Origin: Caballeronia sp. Lep1P3
GTDB lineage: Bacteria; Pseudomonadota; Gammaproteobacteria; Burkholderiales; Burkholderiaceae
Length of the DNA: 64,000 bases
Reading direction: 5' to 3'
Assembly: GCF_022879595.1 (NCBI RefSeq)
Contig: NZ_CP084265.1
Coordinates: 2,542,001-2,606,000, forward strand
How positions within the stretch are numbered: position 1 is the stretch's first letter; each line of letters starts with the position of its first letter. The translations under genes were made by a program, and so were the position numbers. The notes beneath the pieces were generated by a model that was given only the letters and a program-made list of their open reading frames with translations, ran no database searches and was not told the DNA's origin. Of the stretch, positions 17,793 through 28,367 are shown piece by piece.

Positions 17793-19007
17793 TCAACGCA
17801 CGACGTTCAGCACTTCGTAGCATGCGCCCATCGTGTGATAGTCGGTCTTGCCGGCGGGACTCTTTTCATCGCTGTACTGGCGGTTGTCGCGCGTCAGGAT
17901 GCGATACCACGCGCCGTACTTGTGATCGACGAAATGCGTCCAGCTATAGGTCCACAGGCGTTCGTACTCGGTCCAGTAACGCGCGGCGGATTGCGCATCG
18001 CCGTCGCGGTCCGCGCGGTCGGCGAGCAGCGCCGCCGCCGCGAGCGATTCCGCCTGCACCCAGAAGTACTTGTCCTCGTCGTAGAACTTGCCGTCCGGAT
18101 CGAAGCCGTAGACCATGCCGCCGTGTTCGTTGTCCCATGAGCATTCGAGCGCGCGATCGAAGAGTTCGCGTGCGCGCTCTGCGTGCCACGCTTCAGGGCG
18201 ATGCCGGTCCAGAATCAGCAGCAGCTTCGCCCATTCCGTCTGATGCCCCGGCTGGAATCCCCACGGCCTGAAGATGTTGCTGCGGTCGCCCTTGTTGTAA
18301 TCCCAGTCGACGGACCAGTCCGGCTTGTAGTGTTCCCACACGAGACCGCCTGCAAGCGCGGCCTGACGGTTCACCATGTTGTCGGCGATCAGCGCGGCGC
18401 GATCGAGATAGCGCGTCTCGCCGGTCGCCTCGAACGCGGCGAGAAAGGCTTCGCACGCGTGCATGTTCGCGTTCTGCCCGCGATACTCCGACACCTTCCA
18501 GTCCGCGCTCGCTTCGTCCTTGTAGAGGCCGTGCGGCGCGTCCCAGAAGTGCGTCTCCATCAGGTTCCACGTTTCGTCGAGATACGCGCGCGCTTCGTCG
18601 AAGCCGGCTTCGACCGCCTTCGCATACGCGAGCACGACGAACGCGAGGCCGTAGCAGTGATTCGTCGCATCGGTGACTTCACGGCCATCGAGCGTCCATG
18701 CATAGCCGCCCGTCTGCGGATTGCGATGAAACTCGCGCAGATAGTCGATGCCGTGCCGCACGCCGCCGCGATACTCCTCCAGGCCGAAGTGCTTGCACGC
18801 CATCGCGTAATTGAAGACGAAGCGCGTGCTCGACACGAGGTGCCGCGACTTGCGGTCGTAGATCGTGCCGTCGTTCTTGTAGAAGTGATAGAAGCCGCCT
18901 GCGGGGTCCATGCAGTGCGGGTGATAGAAGATCATCGTGCGCAGCGCGTGATCGAGCAGAAATGCGCGCGAGCGGAAATCGGGTTGCGACGGGACGGATG
19001 CGGACAT
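17793..19007 (-). CDS. AGE-family isomerase/epimerase (D-mannose isomerase-like)
   Basis: The 404-residue protein is of the N-acylglucosamine 2-epimerase family, an (alpha/alpha)6 barrel. Conserved features include the His and Trp-rich segments HPHCMDPAGGFYHFY, RHLVSSTRFVFNYA, WGFQPGHQTEWAKLLL and DYHTMGACYEVL, which supply the active-site His and Arg residues. This set resembles D-mannose isomerase (mannose to fructose) and YihS-like enzymes more than GlcNAc epimerases. The gene follows an FGGY kinase by 89 bases, so the isomerised sugar may be phosphorylated by it. Start at 19007 (MSASVPSQPDF). Exact substrate is unproven. Confidence 0.8.
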   Translation of the reverse strand: MSASVPSQPDFRSRAFLLDHALRTMIFYHPHCMDPAGGFYHFYKNDGTIYDRKSRHLVSSTRFVFNYAMACKHFGLEEYRGGVRHGIDYLREFHRNPQTGGYAWTLDGREVTDATNHCYGLAFVVLAYAKAVEAGFDEARAYLDETWNLMETHFWDAPHGLYKDEASADWKVSEYRGQNANMHACEAFLAAFEATGETRYLDRAALIADNMVNRQAALAGGLVWEHYKPDWSVDWDYNKGDRSNIFRPWGFQPGHQTEWAKLLLILDRHRPEAWHAERARELFDRALECSWDNEHGGMVYGFDPDGKFYDEDKYFWVQAESLAAAALLADRADRDGDAQSAARYWTEYERLWTYSWTHFVDHKYGAWYRILTRDNRQYSDEKSPAGKTDYHTMGACYEVLNVVR

Positions 19008-19096
19008 GGCGGAAGGTCGATGTTGTAGTGATGAGCCTGACGCGACTGGCACATGAGAAACGTGGCACGCCAGTTTAAGGGCTAACGTGCGCGACG

Positions 19097-20515
19097 TCAG
19101 AACCAGTCTTCGGCGCGCGCGTAGAGCGCGAGAAAGCGCGCGTACCGGGGATCGAGCGCATCGTCGCGCCGCGGACCCGCGACGCGCCGCGCGGACGGCA
19201 CGAGCGATGCGAGATCGTCCGCGCGCCAGTGTCCGGCCGCCATCGCGCCGATGATCGCCGCGCCGCGCGCCGCCGCGTTCGGGCAATCGACGGCGTGCAA
19301 TTCGACATCGAGCGCGTCGGCGAGCAATTGACGCCAGCGCGCGTCGATGGAGCCGCCGCCCGCGAGACGCATCGACGTCAATGGCGTGCCGCTGCGCCGT
19401 ATCGCGTCCAGTCCCGCCCGCAATGCGAATGCCACGCCTTCGAACGCCGCGCGCATCAGCGAGCCGCGCGTGTCGTCGAGACCGAGGCCGAGCCAGCCGC
19501 CGCGCGCGCCCGGATTCATCCACGGCGAGCGTTCGCCGCTCAAGTACGGCAGGAAGGTCACGGCGTCGCTGGGGGCGCCCGCGAAGGCGTCGTCGTAGGC
19601 GGCGGGCCATGCCGCGTAGCCGAGCCAGCCGCGCACCGCTTCGAGCGCCACGCCGACGTTCTGCATCGCGGCCATGCGATACCACGCGGGCGTTCCGGTC
19701 GCCGCGCGATAGCCATGCAGCCCGCGCACGCGAGGCGGCGCTTCCTTGCACATGACGACGATCTGCCCGCCGCTGCCCGTGGTGAGCAGCGCATCGCCAT
19801 CGGCGACGAGGCCGCTGCCGAGCGCGGCGCAAGGCGTGTCGCCCGCGCCGACGGCCATCGGAATGCCGGCGCGAAGTCCCAGTTCGGAAGCCGCTTGCGC
19901 CGACAACGCGCCGCCCGCCGCGTCCGACGCCAGCACGGGCGCGAACCACTCGCGCGGCAATCCGAGCCTGTCGATGAGCGCCGCGTCCCATTCGCCCGAT
20001 GGCGCCGCGAGCGCGGTCGCGCAGGCATCGGATGGATCGGTGGCGAACGCGCCGCCGAGCCGCGCGCGCAGCCAGTCCTTCGGCTGCAACGCCCAGCGCA
20101 TGTCGGCGGCGAGCGCACGTTCGTTCATCGAGAGCCAGCGCAACAGCGGTCCGGCCATGCCCGGCGCGACGGGATTGGGCTGCGAGTCCGGCCACGCGTC
20201 GACGAGTGCGCTCGCGCGCGTGTCGGGCCAGAGCATCGCGGGACGCAACGCGCGGCCATCGGTGGCGGTGGCGACGACGCCATGCATCTGCCCGGAGAAG
20301 CCGATGGCCGCGACCGCATCGCGTTCGCCGGGCGGCAAGCGCGACGCGGCATCGACGAGCGCGGCGTACCACGCATCGGCGGATGTCTCGGCCCAGCCGG
20401 GATGCGCGCTCGTCACCGCATAGGCCGCGCTCGACGACGCGATCTCGCGCGCGCGGTCATCGACGATCGTGAGCTTGAGGGAGCCGGTACCCAGATCGAT
20501 GCCGAGAAAACGCAT
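19097..20515 (-). CDS. FGGY-family carbohydrate kinase (xylulokinase-like)
   Basis: The 472-residue sugar kinase has the N-terminal phosphate loop FLGIDLGTGSLK, the GQMHG motif at residues 75-79, catalytic D226 in VGAGDTPCAALG and LSGERSPWMNPGARGG. It is diverged from the xylB at 2746-4227, so it probably phosphorylates another ketose or polyol. Its pairing with an AGE isomerase suggests a ketohexose product. I chose ATG 20515 (MRFLGID) since FGGY kinases start just before the loop; an ATG four codons upstream is possible. Confidence 0.82.
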   Translation of the reverse strand: MRFLGIDLGTGSLKLTIVDDRAREIASSSAAYAVTSAHPGWAETSADAWYAALVDAASRLPPGERDAVAAIGFSGQMHGVVATATDGRALRPAMLWPDTRASALVDAWPDSQPNPVAPGMAGPLLRWLSMNERALAADMRWALQPKDWLRARLGGAFATDPSDACATALAAPSGEWDAALIDRLGLPREWFAPVLASDAAGGALSAQAASELGLRAGIPMAVGAGDTPCAALGSGLVADGDALLTTGSGGQIVVMCKEAPPRVRGLHGYRAATGTPAWYRMAAMQNVGVALEAVRGWLGYAAWPAAYDDAFAGAPSDAVTFLPYLSGERSPWMNPGARGGWLGLGLDDTRGSLMRAAFEGVAFALRAGLDAIRRSGTPLTSMRLAGGGSIDARWRQLLADALDVELHAVDCPNAAARGAAIIGAMAAGHWRADDLASLVPSARRVAGPRRDDALDPRYARFLALYARAEDWF

Positions 20516-20848
20516 GAATGAGTCCATCGAAAAGACGTTAGGGAAAACGCGCGAATCGCGGGTAAACCCCGCCGCGAGCGCGCCACGCACGAAAACGGAC
20601 TATACGCGCGCCGTGATGACCGCCATAACCACGCGCCGGCAAAAGCAGCCTTTCTTCATACGACGCGAGCCTCGCGGCAAGCACCGGACCCCTTGCGGCA
20701 AGGGCTTTTCCGCGATGTTGCCGCACGCCGCGCGCGTTTTCCATATCGGCTGGCGAACGCGACGTATAGCGCCGGGTGGTCTTGTTCGCGCATTTTTTCG
20801 CACTTACCGTGGAGGCCAATCAATGCAGAGGCAAATAAGGAGACAGAC
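20516..20848. other. Intergenic region between FGGY kinase and purine permease genes
   Basis: These 333 bases separate divergent genes and should hold both promoters. No clear conserved operator was found. AAGGAGA lies 9 bases upstream of the permease ATG at 20849. No purine riboswitch fold is apparent. Confidence 0.4.
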
Positions 20849-22240
20849 ATGGCATCGAGCGCGAGCCACCCGAAGGTCCACCCATGCGATGAACGGCTGC
20901 CAACCGGCCAGTTGTTGACGCTGGGAATACAGCACGTCCTCGTCATGTACGCGGGCGCGGTCGCGGTGCCGCTGATCCTCGGCGCGGCGATGCATCTCAC
21001 GAAGGATCAAGTCGCGTTTCTGATCAGCGCGGACCTTTTTTCATGCGGCGTCGCGACGTTGATCCAGACGCTCGGCCTGTGGATCTTCGGCATCCGCCTG
21101 CCGGTCATCATGGGCTGCACGTTCGCCGCCGTCGGCCCGATGGTCGCCATCGGCACGAATCCGTCGCTCGGCATTCTCGATGTATTCGGCGCGACCATCG
21201 CGGCGGGCGTGATCGGCATCTTTCTCGCACCGATGATCGGCAAGCTGTTGCGGTTCTTTCCGCCGGTCGTGGTCGGCACGGTGATCGCGGTGATCGGGCT
21301 TTCGCTGATGGGCGTCGGCATCAACTGGGCGGCGGGCGGCGTCGGCAATCCGGACTACGGCAATCCGGTCTATCTGCTGCTCTCGCTCGTCGTGCTTTCG
21401 CTGATCCTGCTCATCAACAAGTTCGCGCGCGGCTTCGTCGCGAATATCTCGGTGCTGCTCGGGATCGTCGCGGGCTTCGTGATCGCCGCGATGCTCGGGC
21501 GCGTGAACATGGATGGCGTCGCGCATGCGCCGTGGGTCGGCATCGTGCTGCCGTTCCACTTCGGCCTGCCGCACTTCGATGCGCTCTCGGTCGCGACGAT
21601 GGTCATCGTCATGTTCGTGACGTTCATCGAATCGACCGGCATGTTCCTCGCGGTCGGCGATCTCGTCGAGCGTCCGGTCGATCAGAAGGCGCTCGTGCGC
21701 GGCTTGCGTGTCGATGGCCTCGGCACGCTCATCGGCGGCGTGTTCAATTCGTTCCCGCATACGTCGTTTTCGCAGAATGTCGGGCTGATCGGCGTGACGG
21801 GCGTAAAAAGCCGCTTCGTCTGCGCGACGGGCGGCGTGATTCTCGTCGTGCTCGGCCTCTTTCCGAAGATGGCGCAGGTGGTCGCATCGGTGCCGCCGTT
21901 CGTGCTCGGCGGCGCGGGCATCGTGATGTTCGGCATGGTCGCGGCGAACGGCATCAAGGTGCTTTCCAAGGTCGACTTCACGAAGAATCACCACAACCTG
22001 TTCATCGTCGCGGTGAGCGTGGGCCTCGGTCTCGTGCCGGTGGTCGCGCCGAAGTTCTTCTCGCAACTGCCGCACGCGCTCGAGCCGATTCTTCACAGCG
22101 GCATTCTTCTGGCGTCGGTGTCGGCGGTGATCCTGAATATCGTGTTCAACGGTGTGCGCAAGGAACGCGATGCGCGCTGCGAGATTCGTCACGCCGGGCA
22201 TGAGTTCGACGGCACGGCGCACGCGTCGGAAGCGCAGTAA
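20849..22240 (+). CDS. NCS2-family purine (xanthine/uric acid) permease
   Basis: This 463-residue inner-membrane nucleobase:cation symporter has about 12-14 hydrophobic segments and the NAT signature QNVGLIGVTG around residue 300, preceded by FPHTSFS. The QNxG form and surrounding TSFSQNVG favour xanthine or uric acid rather than uracil. The start at 20849 is supported by AAGGAGA and by MASSASHPKVHPCDERLP, the usual short N-terminal tail. It is monocistronic, followed by a strong terminator at 22281. Confidence 0.88.
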   Translation: MASSASHPKVHPCDERLPTGQLLTLGIQHVLVMYAGAVAVPLILGAAMHLTKDQVAFLISADLFSCGVATLIQTLGLWIFGIRLPVIMGCTFAAVGPMVAIGTNPSLGILDVFGATIAAGVIGIFLAPMIGKLLRFFPPVVVGTVIAVIGLSLMGVGINWAAGGVGNPDYGNPVYLLLSLVVLSLILLINKFARGFVANISVLLGIVAGFVIAAMLGRVNMDGVAHAPWVGIVLPFHFGLPHFDALSVATMVIVMFVTFIESTGMFLAVGDLVERPVDQKALVRGLRVDGLGTLIGGVFNSFPHTSFSQNVGLIGVTGVKSRFVCATGGVILVVLGLFPKMAQVVASVPPFVLGGAGIVMFGMVAANGIKVLSKVDFTKNHHNLFIVAVSVGLGLVPVVAPKFFSQLPHALEPILHSGILLASVSAVILNIVFNGVRKERDARCEIRHAGHEFDGTAHASEAQ

Positions 22241-22280
22241 CGAAGGTTTGTGGCGGAGTGTTGCGGGTTGTGATGGGTTG

Positions 22281-22313
22281 AAGCGCCGCGGTGAAAGCCG
22301 CGGCGCTTTTTTT
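22281..22313 (+). terminator. Intrinsic terminator of the purine permease gene
   Basis: AAGCGCCGCGG (22281-22291) and CCGCGGCGCTT (22298-22308) form an 11-bp stem with a 6-base loop, followed by a run of Ts. Confidence 0.88.
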
Positions 22314-22326
22314 CGCGACGGCGCGC

Positions 22327-22358
22327 GAAAAAAAAGGCCCGACACACGGTCGGGCCTT
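22327..22358 (-). terminator. Intrinsic terminator of the RND efflux operon
   Basis: On the minus strand AAGGCCCGAC and GTCGGGCCTT form a 10-bp stem with a 5-base loop followed by eight or nine Ts (plus-strand A-run at 22328-22335). It ends the operon whose last gene stops at 22392. Confidence 0.85.
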
Positions 22359-22391
22359 GCAGCTTCGAAGCACGCTATGGGCGGGAAACCA

Positions 22392-23912
22392 TCAACCCGC
22401 CGCAGCCGATGAAGCCGCGCGCGGCGCACTCGCCGCGCCGACATCGGCGGGCGCATCGGCCGGGCGCGGCTGATCGCCGGTGTGCTCGACCCAGCCGCCG
22501 CCGAGCGCCTGATACAGCGTGACCAGATTCGCGAGCCGCTCGGTGCGCGCGGTGATGAGCGTCTGCTGCACCGAATACAGGTCCTGCTGCGCGGTCAGCA
22601 CATTCAGATAACTATCGACACCTTGCCGATACCGCATCGTCGACAAATCCAGCCGGCGCTGTTGAGCCGCCGTGTCGCGCTCGAGCGCCTTGATCTGCTG
22701 ATCGTAGGTGCCGCGCGCGGCGAGGCCGTCGGCGACATCGCGGAACGCGGACTGAATCGCCTTCTCGTACTGCGCGATCTGGATGTTCTTCTGGATATTC
22801 GCGAGATCGAGGTTCGCCTGATTCTGGCCGCCCTCGAAAATCGGCAGCGTGATCGTCGGCGCGAAACTCCATGCCGCTGAGCCGGGCTTGAACAGGCCGC
22901 CGAGCGTCGGGCTCAGCGTGCCGAAACTGCCTGTGAGCGAAATGCTCGGGAAGAACGCCGCGCGCGCCGCGCCGATATTCGCATTGGCCGCAAGCAGGTT
23001 CTGCTCGGCTTCCATGATGTCCGGACGACGCGTCAGCAAGTCGGACGGCAAGCCCGCCGGAATGTCGGTGAGCAGGTCCTGTTCGTTGAGCGACATGCCG
23101 GTCGGGATATCGTCCGGAATCGGCTCGCCGATCAGCAGCACGAGCGCGTTGACCGCTTGCGCCCGCGCGCGCTGCTGCGCCTGCAGATTCGACGCCGCCG
23201 TTTCGACCACCGTCTGCGACTGGCTCAGATCGAGTTCGGACGCCGTGCCGTTGTCGAACTGCAGCTTGACGATGTTGTACGACTCCTGCGTCGTCTTGAG
23301 CGTCTGCTCCGTGACTTGCAGAAGATCGTCGGCCTGCAGCACTTGCAAATACTGCGAGGCCACTTGCGACACCAGCAGGATTTCCGCCGCCTTGCGCGCA
23401 TACGCGGTCGAGAAATACTGCGCGAGCGCCTGATCCTTCAGGCTTTGCACGCGGCCGAAGAGGTCCAGTTCCCACGACGCGTTGAGGCCCACCGAGTAGC
23501 TGCGCGAGATCGTCTGGTTAAAAAACGACAGGTCGCGCGGCGTGCGCTGCACCGACGGGCCCGCCTGCGCCGCGATTGCCGGGAACAGTTCCGAGCGCAC
23601 GATGCGGTACTGCGCCTGCGCTGCCTGAATGTTCAGCACCGACACGCGCAGATCGCGATTGTTCGAGAGCGCGATGTCGATGAGACGCTGCAGCCGCGCA
23701 TCGACGAAGAAGTCGCGCCAGCCGATGTCGGCCGCCGCGACGCCGTTCGCGCTGCGCGCGCCCGCGTCCGCTGCGCCCGGCTGCGTCGAATACACGCCGC
23801 CGGCCGGGAAGTTCGCCGACACGGGCGGCGCGGGACGCTCGTACTTGGGCGCCATCGAGCAGCCCGTCGCAAGCGCCGCGATGGCCGCGGCAATCAGAGA
23901 AAGTCTACGCAT
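22392..23912 (-). CDS. RND efflux outer-membrane lipoprotein (OprM/TolC family)
   Basis: The 506-residue outer-membrane channel of a tripartite RND pump has a lipoprotein signal with lipobox ATGC (C18), so it is anchored by a lipid at C18. Two OEP repeats follow, including LLTRRPDIMEAEQNL, a family-typical motif near residue 310. The C-terminus is Ala/Pro-rich. It starts 1 base after the stop of the inner-membrane pump gene and ends the operon. ATG 23912 (MRRLSLIAAA) is the natural lipoprotein start; the frame stays open 11 codons upstream inside the pump gene. Similar to Burkholderia OprB of the BpeAB-OprB system. Confidence 0.9.
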   Translation of the reverse strand: MRRLSLIAAAIAALATGCSMAPKYERPAPPVSANFPAGGVYSTQPGAADAGARSANGVAAADIGWRDFFVDARLQRLIDIALSNNRDLRVSVLNIQAAQAQYRIVRSELFPAIAAQAGPSVQRTPRDLSFFNQTISRSYSVGLNASWELDLFGRVQSLKDQALAQYFSTAYARKAAEILLVSQVASQYLQVLQADDLLQVTEQTLKTTQESYNIVKLQFDNGTASELDLSQSQTVVETAASNLQAQQRARAQAVNALVLLIGEPIPDDIPTGMSLNEQDLLTDIPAGLPSDLLTRRPDIMEAEQNLLAANANIGAARAAFFPSISLTGSFGTLSPTLGGLFKPGSAAWSFAPTITLPIFEGGQNQANLDLANIQKNIQIAQYEKAIQSAFRDVADGLAARGTYDQQIKALERDTAAQQRRLDLSTMRYRQGVDSYLNVLTAQQDLYSVQQTLITARTERLANLVTLYQALGGGWVEHTGDQPRPADAPADVGAASAPRAASSAAAG

Positions 23913-23913
23913 T

Positions 23914-26900
23914 TCAGTGTCCTTCGTTGCCTGAGCCGCCGCCATCGCGCGGATGCTGCTGTTCAGGATGATGCTGCTCGTAATGCTCGAGCGCCGTCTC
24001 CGGATTTTCCTTCTCGCCGCTGAACTGCGCGCGGATCACGACGAAGAACATCGGGACCATGAAAATCGCGAGGAACGTCGCGGTCAGCATCCCGCCGATC
24101 ACGCCGGTGCCGATCGCGTGCTGGCTCGCGGACCCCGCGCCGTTGCTGATCGCAAGCGGCATCACGCCGAGAATGAACGCGAGCGACGTCATCAGAATCG
24201 GACGCAAGCGCAGACGCGCGGCTTCCATCGCCGCTTCGATCGGCCCCATCTTCTCCGACATCTGCAGCTCGCGCGCGAACTCCACGATCAGAATCGCGTT
24301 CTTCGCCGACAAGCCCACCGTGGTCAACAAGCCGACCTGGAAGAACACGTCGTTTTCGAGGCCGCGCAGCGTCACCGCGAGCAGCGCGCCGATCACGCCA
24401 AGCGGCACCACCATGATGACCGAGAACGGAATCGACCAGCTTTCATACAGCGCCGCGAGACACAGGAACACGACGAGAATCGAGATGCCGTAAAGGATCG
24501 GCGCCTGCGAACCCGACTGGATTTCCTGATACGAGAGACCCGTCCACTCGTAGCCGATGCCGGCCGGCAGCTTCGCGGCAAGCGTCTGCATGGCCTGCAT
24601 CGCCTGACCGGTGGATTTGCCCGGACCCGCCGCGCCCTGGATTTCGATCGACGAAATACCGTTGTAGCGTTCGAGCTTCGGCGAACCGTAAGTCCAGTCG
24701 CCCGTGGCGAACGCGGTGAACGGCACCATCCCGCCCGATGCGTTGCGCACGTACCAGTCGCTCATGTTCTCCGGCGTCATGCGGAACGGCGCGTCGGCCT
24801 GCAAGTACACCTTCTTGATCCGGCTGTCGGTATCGAGGAAGTTGTTCACGTACTGCGACGCCCACGCGATCGAGAACGTCTGATCGATCGAAGCGGCCGT
24901 GACGCCCAACGCGAGCGCCTTCTCGCGGTCGATGTTCACCTTGAACTGCGGCGTGTCGTTCAGGCCGTTCGGACGCACCTGCGCGAGCGTCGGGTCCTGC
25001 GCCGCCATGCCGAGCAGCTGGTTGCGCGCCGCCATCAGCGCGTCGTGGCCTACGCCCGCGCGATCCTGCAGCTCGAAGTCGAAGCCCGCCGCCGTGCCGA
25101 GTTCCGGAATCGACGGCGGATTGACCGGGAACACCGTCGCGTTCTTGTAGCCCGCGAAGCGCCCGAACAGCCGGCCGACGAGCGCCTGCACCTTCTGGTC
25201 GCCCTTCTGGCGCTGCCCGTAGTCCTTCATGCGCACGAACACGAGACCCGCGTTCTGCCCGCGGCCCGCGAAGCTGAAGCCGTTCACCGAGAAGGTCGAT
25301 TCGACGATCGCGCTTTCCTGATTCAGCAGATAGTCGGACACGTCCTTCAGCGCGCGCGCCGTGGTTTCCTGCGTCGAGCCGGCCGGCGTCTGAACGAGCA
25401 CGAACATGGTGCCCTGGTCTTCGTCAGGCAGGAACGACTTCGGCAGCTTCACGAACAGCAGGCCGACCGCCACGATCACCACCAGATAGATGATGAGCCA
25501 GCGCCCCGAGCGCTTGATGACGTGATACACGCCCGAGTGATACTTGTCGCGGCTCTTGTCGAACGTGCGGTTGAACCAGCCGAAGAAGCCCTTCTTCGCT
25601 TCGTGGTGGCCTTCCGGAATCGGCTTGAGAATGGTCGCGCACAGCGCCGGCGTGAGAATCAGCGCGGTCAGCACCGAGAGCACCATCGCGGAGACGATCG
25701 TGAGCGAGAACTGCCGGTAGATCGCGCCCACCGAGCCGCCCGAAAGCGCCACCGGCACGAACACCGCCGACAGCACGAGCGCCACGCCCACGAGCGCGCC
25801 GGTGATCTGCCCCATCGCCTTGCGCGTCGCCTCGCGTGGCGGCAAGCCTTCCTCCGCCATCACCCGCTCGACGTTTTCCACGACCACGATCGCATCGTCC
25901 ACCAACAGGCCGATGGCGAGCACGAGACCGAACATCGACAGCGTGTTGATCGAGAAACCGACCGCCGCCATGATCGCGAACGTGCCGAGCAGCACGACCG
26001 GGACCGCGATGGTCGGAATCAGCGTGGCCCGCAGGTTCTGCAGGAACAGATACATCACGAGGAACACCAGCACGATGCCTTCGATCAGCGTCTTGACCAC
26101 GTCCTCGATGGACAGGCGCACGAACGGGGTAGTGTCATACGGATACTTGACCACAAGTCCGTTCGGGAAGTACTTCGACAACTCGTCGATCTTCTGGCGC
26201 ACGGCCTTCGCGGTGGCGAGCGCGTTGGCGCCCGTCGCGAGCTGAATGCCGAAGCCCGCCGCCGGCTGGCCGCTGTACTTGGTGTCGAAGTTGTAGTTTT
26301 CGCCGCCGAGCTCGATGCGCGCGACATCCTTCAGACGCACTTGCGAGCCGTCCTGATTCACCTTCAGCAGCACGTTGCCGAACTGCTCGGGCGTCGAAAG
26401 CAGCGTCGCTTCCGTGATGGTCGCCTGCAACAGTTGCCCCGGCACCGACGGCGTGCCGCCGAGCGAGCCGCCCGCGACCTGAACGTTCTGCGCCTGCAGC
26501 GCGCTTTGCACGTCCACCGGCGTGAGGCCGAAGTTGTTCAGCTTGTCCGCGTTGAGCCAGATGCGCATGGCGTACTGCGAGCCGAACAGCGTCACCGTGC
26601 CGACGCCGTCGAGACGGCTGACCGGATCCTGGATGTGCGACGCCACGTAGTTCGCGAGGTCGTACTTGCTCATGCTGCCGTCCTGCGAGACGAACGCCAG
26701 CACGAGCAGGAAGCTGTTGCTCGACTTCGTGACCTTCGTGCCGAGCTGCTGCACGATCTGCGGCAGAAGCGGCGTGGCGAGCTGCAGCTTGTTCTGCACC
26801 TGCACCTGCGCGATGTCCGGGTTCGTGCCGGGCGCGAACGTCAGCGTGATGGTCGCGGTGCCGGAGTCGTCGGACGTGGAGGACAGATACAGCAAGTGGT

Positions 26901-27117
26901 CGAGGCCGCTCATCTGCTGCTCGATCACCTGCGTGACGGTGTTTTCCACCGTCTTCGCCGATGCACCGGGGTACGTCGCGCTGATCTGGACGGCCGGCGG
27001 CGCGATGGTCGGATACTGCGCGACCGGCAGGGTGAAGATGGCCGCGATACCCGCGAGCATCAAAACGATGGCGATCACCCACGCGAAAATCGGGCGATCG
27101 ATAAAGAACTTTGCCAT
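23914..27117 (-). CDS. RND multidrug efflux pump, inner-membrane subunit (AcrB/BpeB type)
   Basis: This 1067-residue hydrophobic/amphiphilic efflux (HAE1) proton antiporter has 12 membrane segments and two large periplasmic loops. The N-terminus [20 protein letters not shown] is standard. The proton-relay Asp pair is in [16 protein letters not shown] (TM4), and GAVPVAL-like and multidrug-pore features are present. Length matches AcrB, MexB and BpeB. Substrates are probably macrolides, aminoglycosides, chloramphenicol or quorum-sensing lactones as for BpeAB-OprB, by family inference. Second gene of the operon. Confidence 0.94.
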   Translation of the reverse strand: MAKFFIDRPIFAWVIAIVLMLAGIAAIFTLPVAQYPTIAPPAVQISATYPGASAKTVENTVTQVIEQQMSGLDHLLYLSSTSDDSGTATITLTFAPGTNPDIAQVQVQNKLQLATPLLPQIVQQLGTKVTKSSNSFLLVLAFVSQDGSMSKYDLANYVASHIQDPVSRLDGVGTVTLFGSQYAMRIWLNADKLNNFGLTPVDVQSALQAQNVQVAGGSLGGTPSVPGQLLQATITEATLLSTPEQFGNVLLKVNQDGSQVRLKDVARIELGGENYNFDTKYSGQPAAGFGIQLATGANALATAKAVRQKIDELSKYFPNGLVVKYPYDTTPFVRLSIEDVVKTLIEGIVLVFLVMYLFLQNLRATLIPTIAVPVVLLGTFAIMAAVGFSINTLSMFGLVLAIGLLVDDAIVVVENVERVMAEEGLPPREATRKAMGQITGALVGVALVLSAVFVPVALSGGSVGAIYRQFSLTIVSAMVLSVLTALILTPALCATILKPIPEGHHEAKKGFFGWFNRTFDKSRDKYHSGVYHVIKRSGRWLIIYLVVIVAVGLLFVKLPKSFLPDEDQGTMFVLVQTPAGSTQETTARALKDVSDYLLNQESAIVESTFSVNGFSFAGRGQNAGLVFVRMKDYGQRQKGDQKVQALVGRLFGRFAGYKNATVFPVNPPSIPELGTAAGFDFELQDRAGVGHDALMAARNQLLGMAAQDPTLAQVRPNGLNDTPQFKVNIDREKALALGVTAASIDQTFSIAWASQYVNNFLDTDSRIKKVYLQADAPFRMTPENMSDWYVRNASGGMVPFTAFATGDWTYGSPKLERYNGISSIEIQGAAGPGKSTGQAMQAMQTLAAKLPAGIGYEWTGLSYQEIQSGSQAPILYGISILVVFLCLAALYESWSIPFSVIMVVPLGVIGALLAVTLRGLENDVFFQVGLLTTVGLSAKNAILIVEFARELQMSEKMGPIEAAMEAARLRLRPILMTSLAFILGVMPLAISNGAGSASQHAIGTGVIGGMLTATFLAIFMVPMFFVVIRAQFSGEKENPETALEHYEQHHPEQQHPRDGGGSGNEGH

Positions 27118-27134
27118 GAGGCGGGCTCCTGGTT

Positions 27135-28367
27135 TTACGCGCCCGAGGCAGCAGAGGCGGGCTGAGCGGACGAAGCGGGCTGCGCGGCTTGCGCGCTGCT
27201 CGCCTGCGATGCTCCGTCCGCGGGCGCTGCGGGCAGTTGCGCGGGCACGGTCTTGACTTCCATGCCCGGACGCGCCTTGTCGACGCCCTGCACGATCACA
27301 CGGTCGCCCGCATTGAGGCCGCTATCGACCACCCAGTTCTGACCGTAGGTGCCGGACGTCACGAGCTGGCGCAGCGCCACCTTGTTGTCCGGACCGACGA
27401 CGAGCGCCGTCGGCGTGCCCTTCTGGTCATGCGTGATGCCGATCTGCGGCACGACGATCGCGTTCGGATTCACGCCCTCTTCGATGCGGGCGCGCACGAA
27501 CATGCCGGGCAAGAGCACGCGGTCCGTGTTCCGGAAAATGGCGCGCACGGTGACGGAGCCGGTGGTCGGATCGACGGTCACGTCGGTGAACTGGAGCTTG
27601 CCGTTTTCGGCATAGACGCGGCCGTCTTCCAGCACCAGCGAGACTTTCGCGGCGTTCGGGCCGCTCGTCGTCAGGCGGCCCTGCTGAATCTGGCGGCGCA
27701 GCTTGAGACCGTCGAGGCTCGATTGCGTGAGATCGACGTACATCGGGTCGAGCTGCTGGACGGTTGCCATCAGCGTCGCCTGGCTCGCCTGCACGTATGC
27801 GCCCGGCGTGACCTGCGAAATGCCGACCTGACCCGTCACCGGCGACACGACGTCCGTATAGCCGAGGTTGATCGCGGCGGTGTCGACGGCGGCCTTGCCC
27901 GCGGCGACGTCGGCGGCGGCCTGGCCTTGCGAGGCGACCGCGTTGTCGTAGTCCTGCTTGCTGACCGCGTTCGCCGCGACGAGCACCTTGTAGCGGTTGG
28001 CCTGCGCGGTGGTCGACGCGAGGTTCGCCTGCGCCTTCGCGAGCGACGCCTTCGCGTTGTTCAACTGCGCGATGTACGGCGCCGGGTCGATCTTGTAGAG
28101 CCGCTGGCCGGCCTTGACGATGCTGCCTTCGGTGAACTCGCGGCGCTGCACGACGCCGTCGACGCGCGCCCGCACCTGCGCGACGAGGTAGGCGCTCGTG
28201 CGGCCAGGCAGTTCCGTCGTGACCGGCACGGCGGCGGGCTGGATCGTCACGACGCCGACTTCGGGCGTCTGCGGCGGCGGCGCCGACTGCTTTTGTCCGC
28301 ATGCCGCGAGCAGCATGGCAGCCGTTGCGGCACTGACGAGGTGATAGGGAACCCTTTCGAAGCGCAT
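27135..28367 (-). CDS. RND efflux periplasmic adaptor lipoprotein (AcrA/BpeA type)
   Basis: The 410-residue membrane-fusion protein has lipobox LAAC near residue 22, then biotinyl-lipoyl halves flanking an alpha-helical hairpin ([20 protein letters not shown] and the matching [11 protein letters not shown]), a beta-barrel and a membrane-proximal domain. The C-terminus is an Ala/Ser/Gln tail. First gene of the operon. Start ATG 28367 has AGAGGTC upstream. The start [17 protein letters not shown] is as in Burkholderia BpeA as I recall it. Confidence 0.9.
   Translation of the reverse strand: MRFERVPYHLVSAATAAMLLAACGQKQSAPPPQTPEVGVVTIQPAAVPVTTELPGRTSAYLVAQVRARVDGVVQRREFTEGSIVKAGQRLYKIDPAPYIAQLNNAKASLAKAQANLASTTAQANRYKVLVAANAVSKQDYDNAVASQGQAAADVAAGKAAVDTAAINLGYTDVVSPVTGQVGISQVTPGAYVQASQATLMATVQQLDPMYVDLTQSSLDGLKLRRQIQQGRLTTSGPNAAKVSLVLEDGRVYAENGKLQFTDVTVDPTTGSVTVRAIFRNTDRVLLPGMFVRARIEEGVNPNAIVVPQIGITHDQKGTPTALVVGPDNKVALRQLVTSGTYGQNWVVDSGLNAGDRVIVQGVDKARPGMEVKTVPAQLPAAPADGASQASSAQAAQPASSAQPASAASGA

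Noticed and set aside
17793..20372. An 859-codon minus-strand frame spanning the AGE and FGGY kinase genes
   Set aside because: Only its C-terminal part (from 19007) is conserved; the upstream part is an out-of-frame reading of the kinase gene.
20516..20848. Possible purine riboswitch before the nucleobase permease
   Set aside because: No three-way junction with the conserved loop-loop kissing sequences is visible, and this class is rare in proteobacteria.
23953..27165. A 1070-codon open frame antisense to the RND pump gene
   Set aside because: Arg/His/Glu/Asp-rich translation with no domain, fully overlapping a strongly conserved gene; it is a GC-rich shadow.
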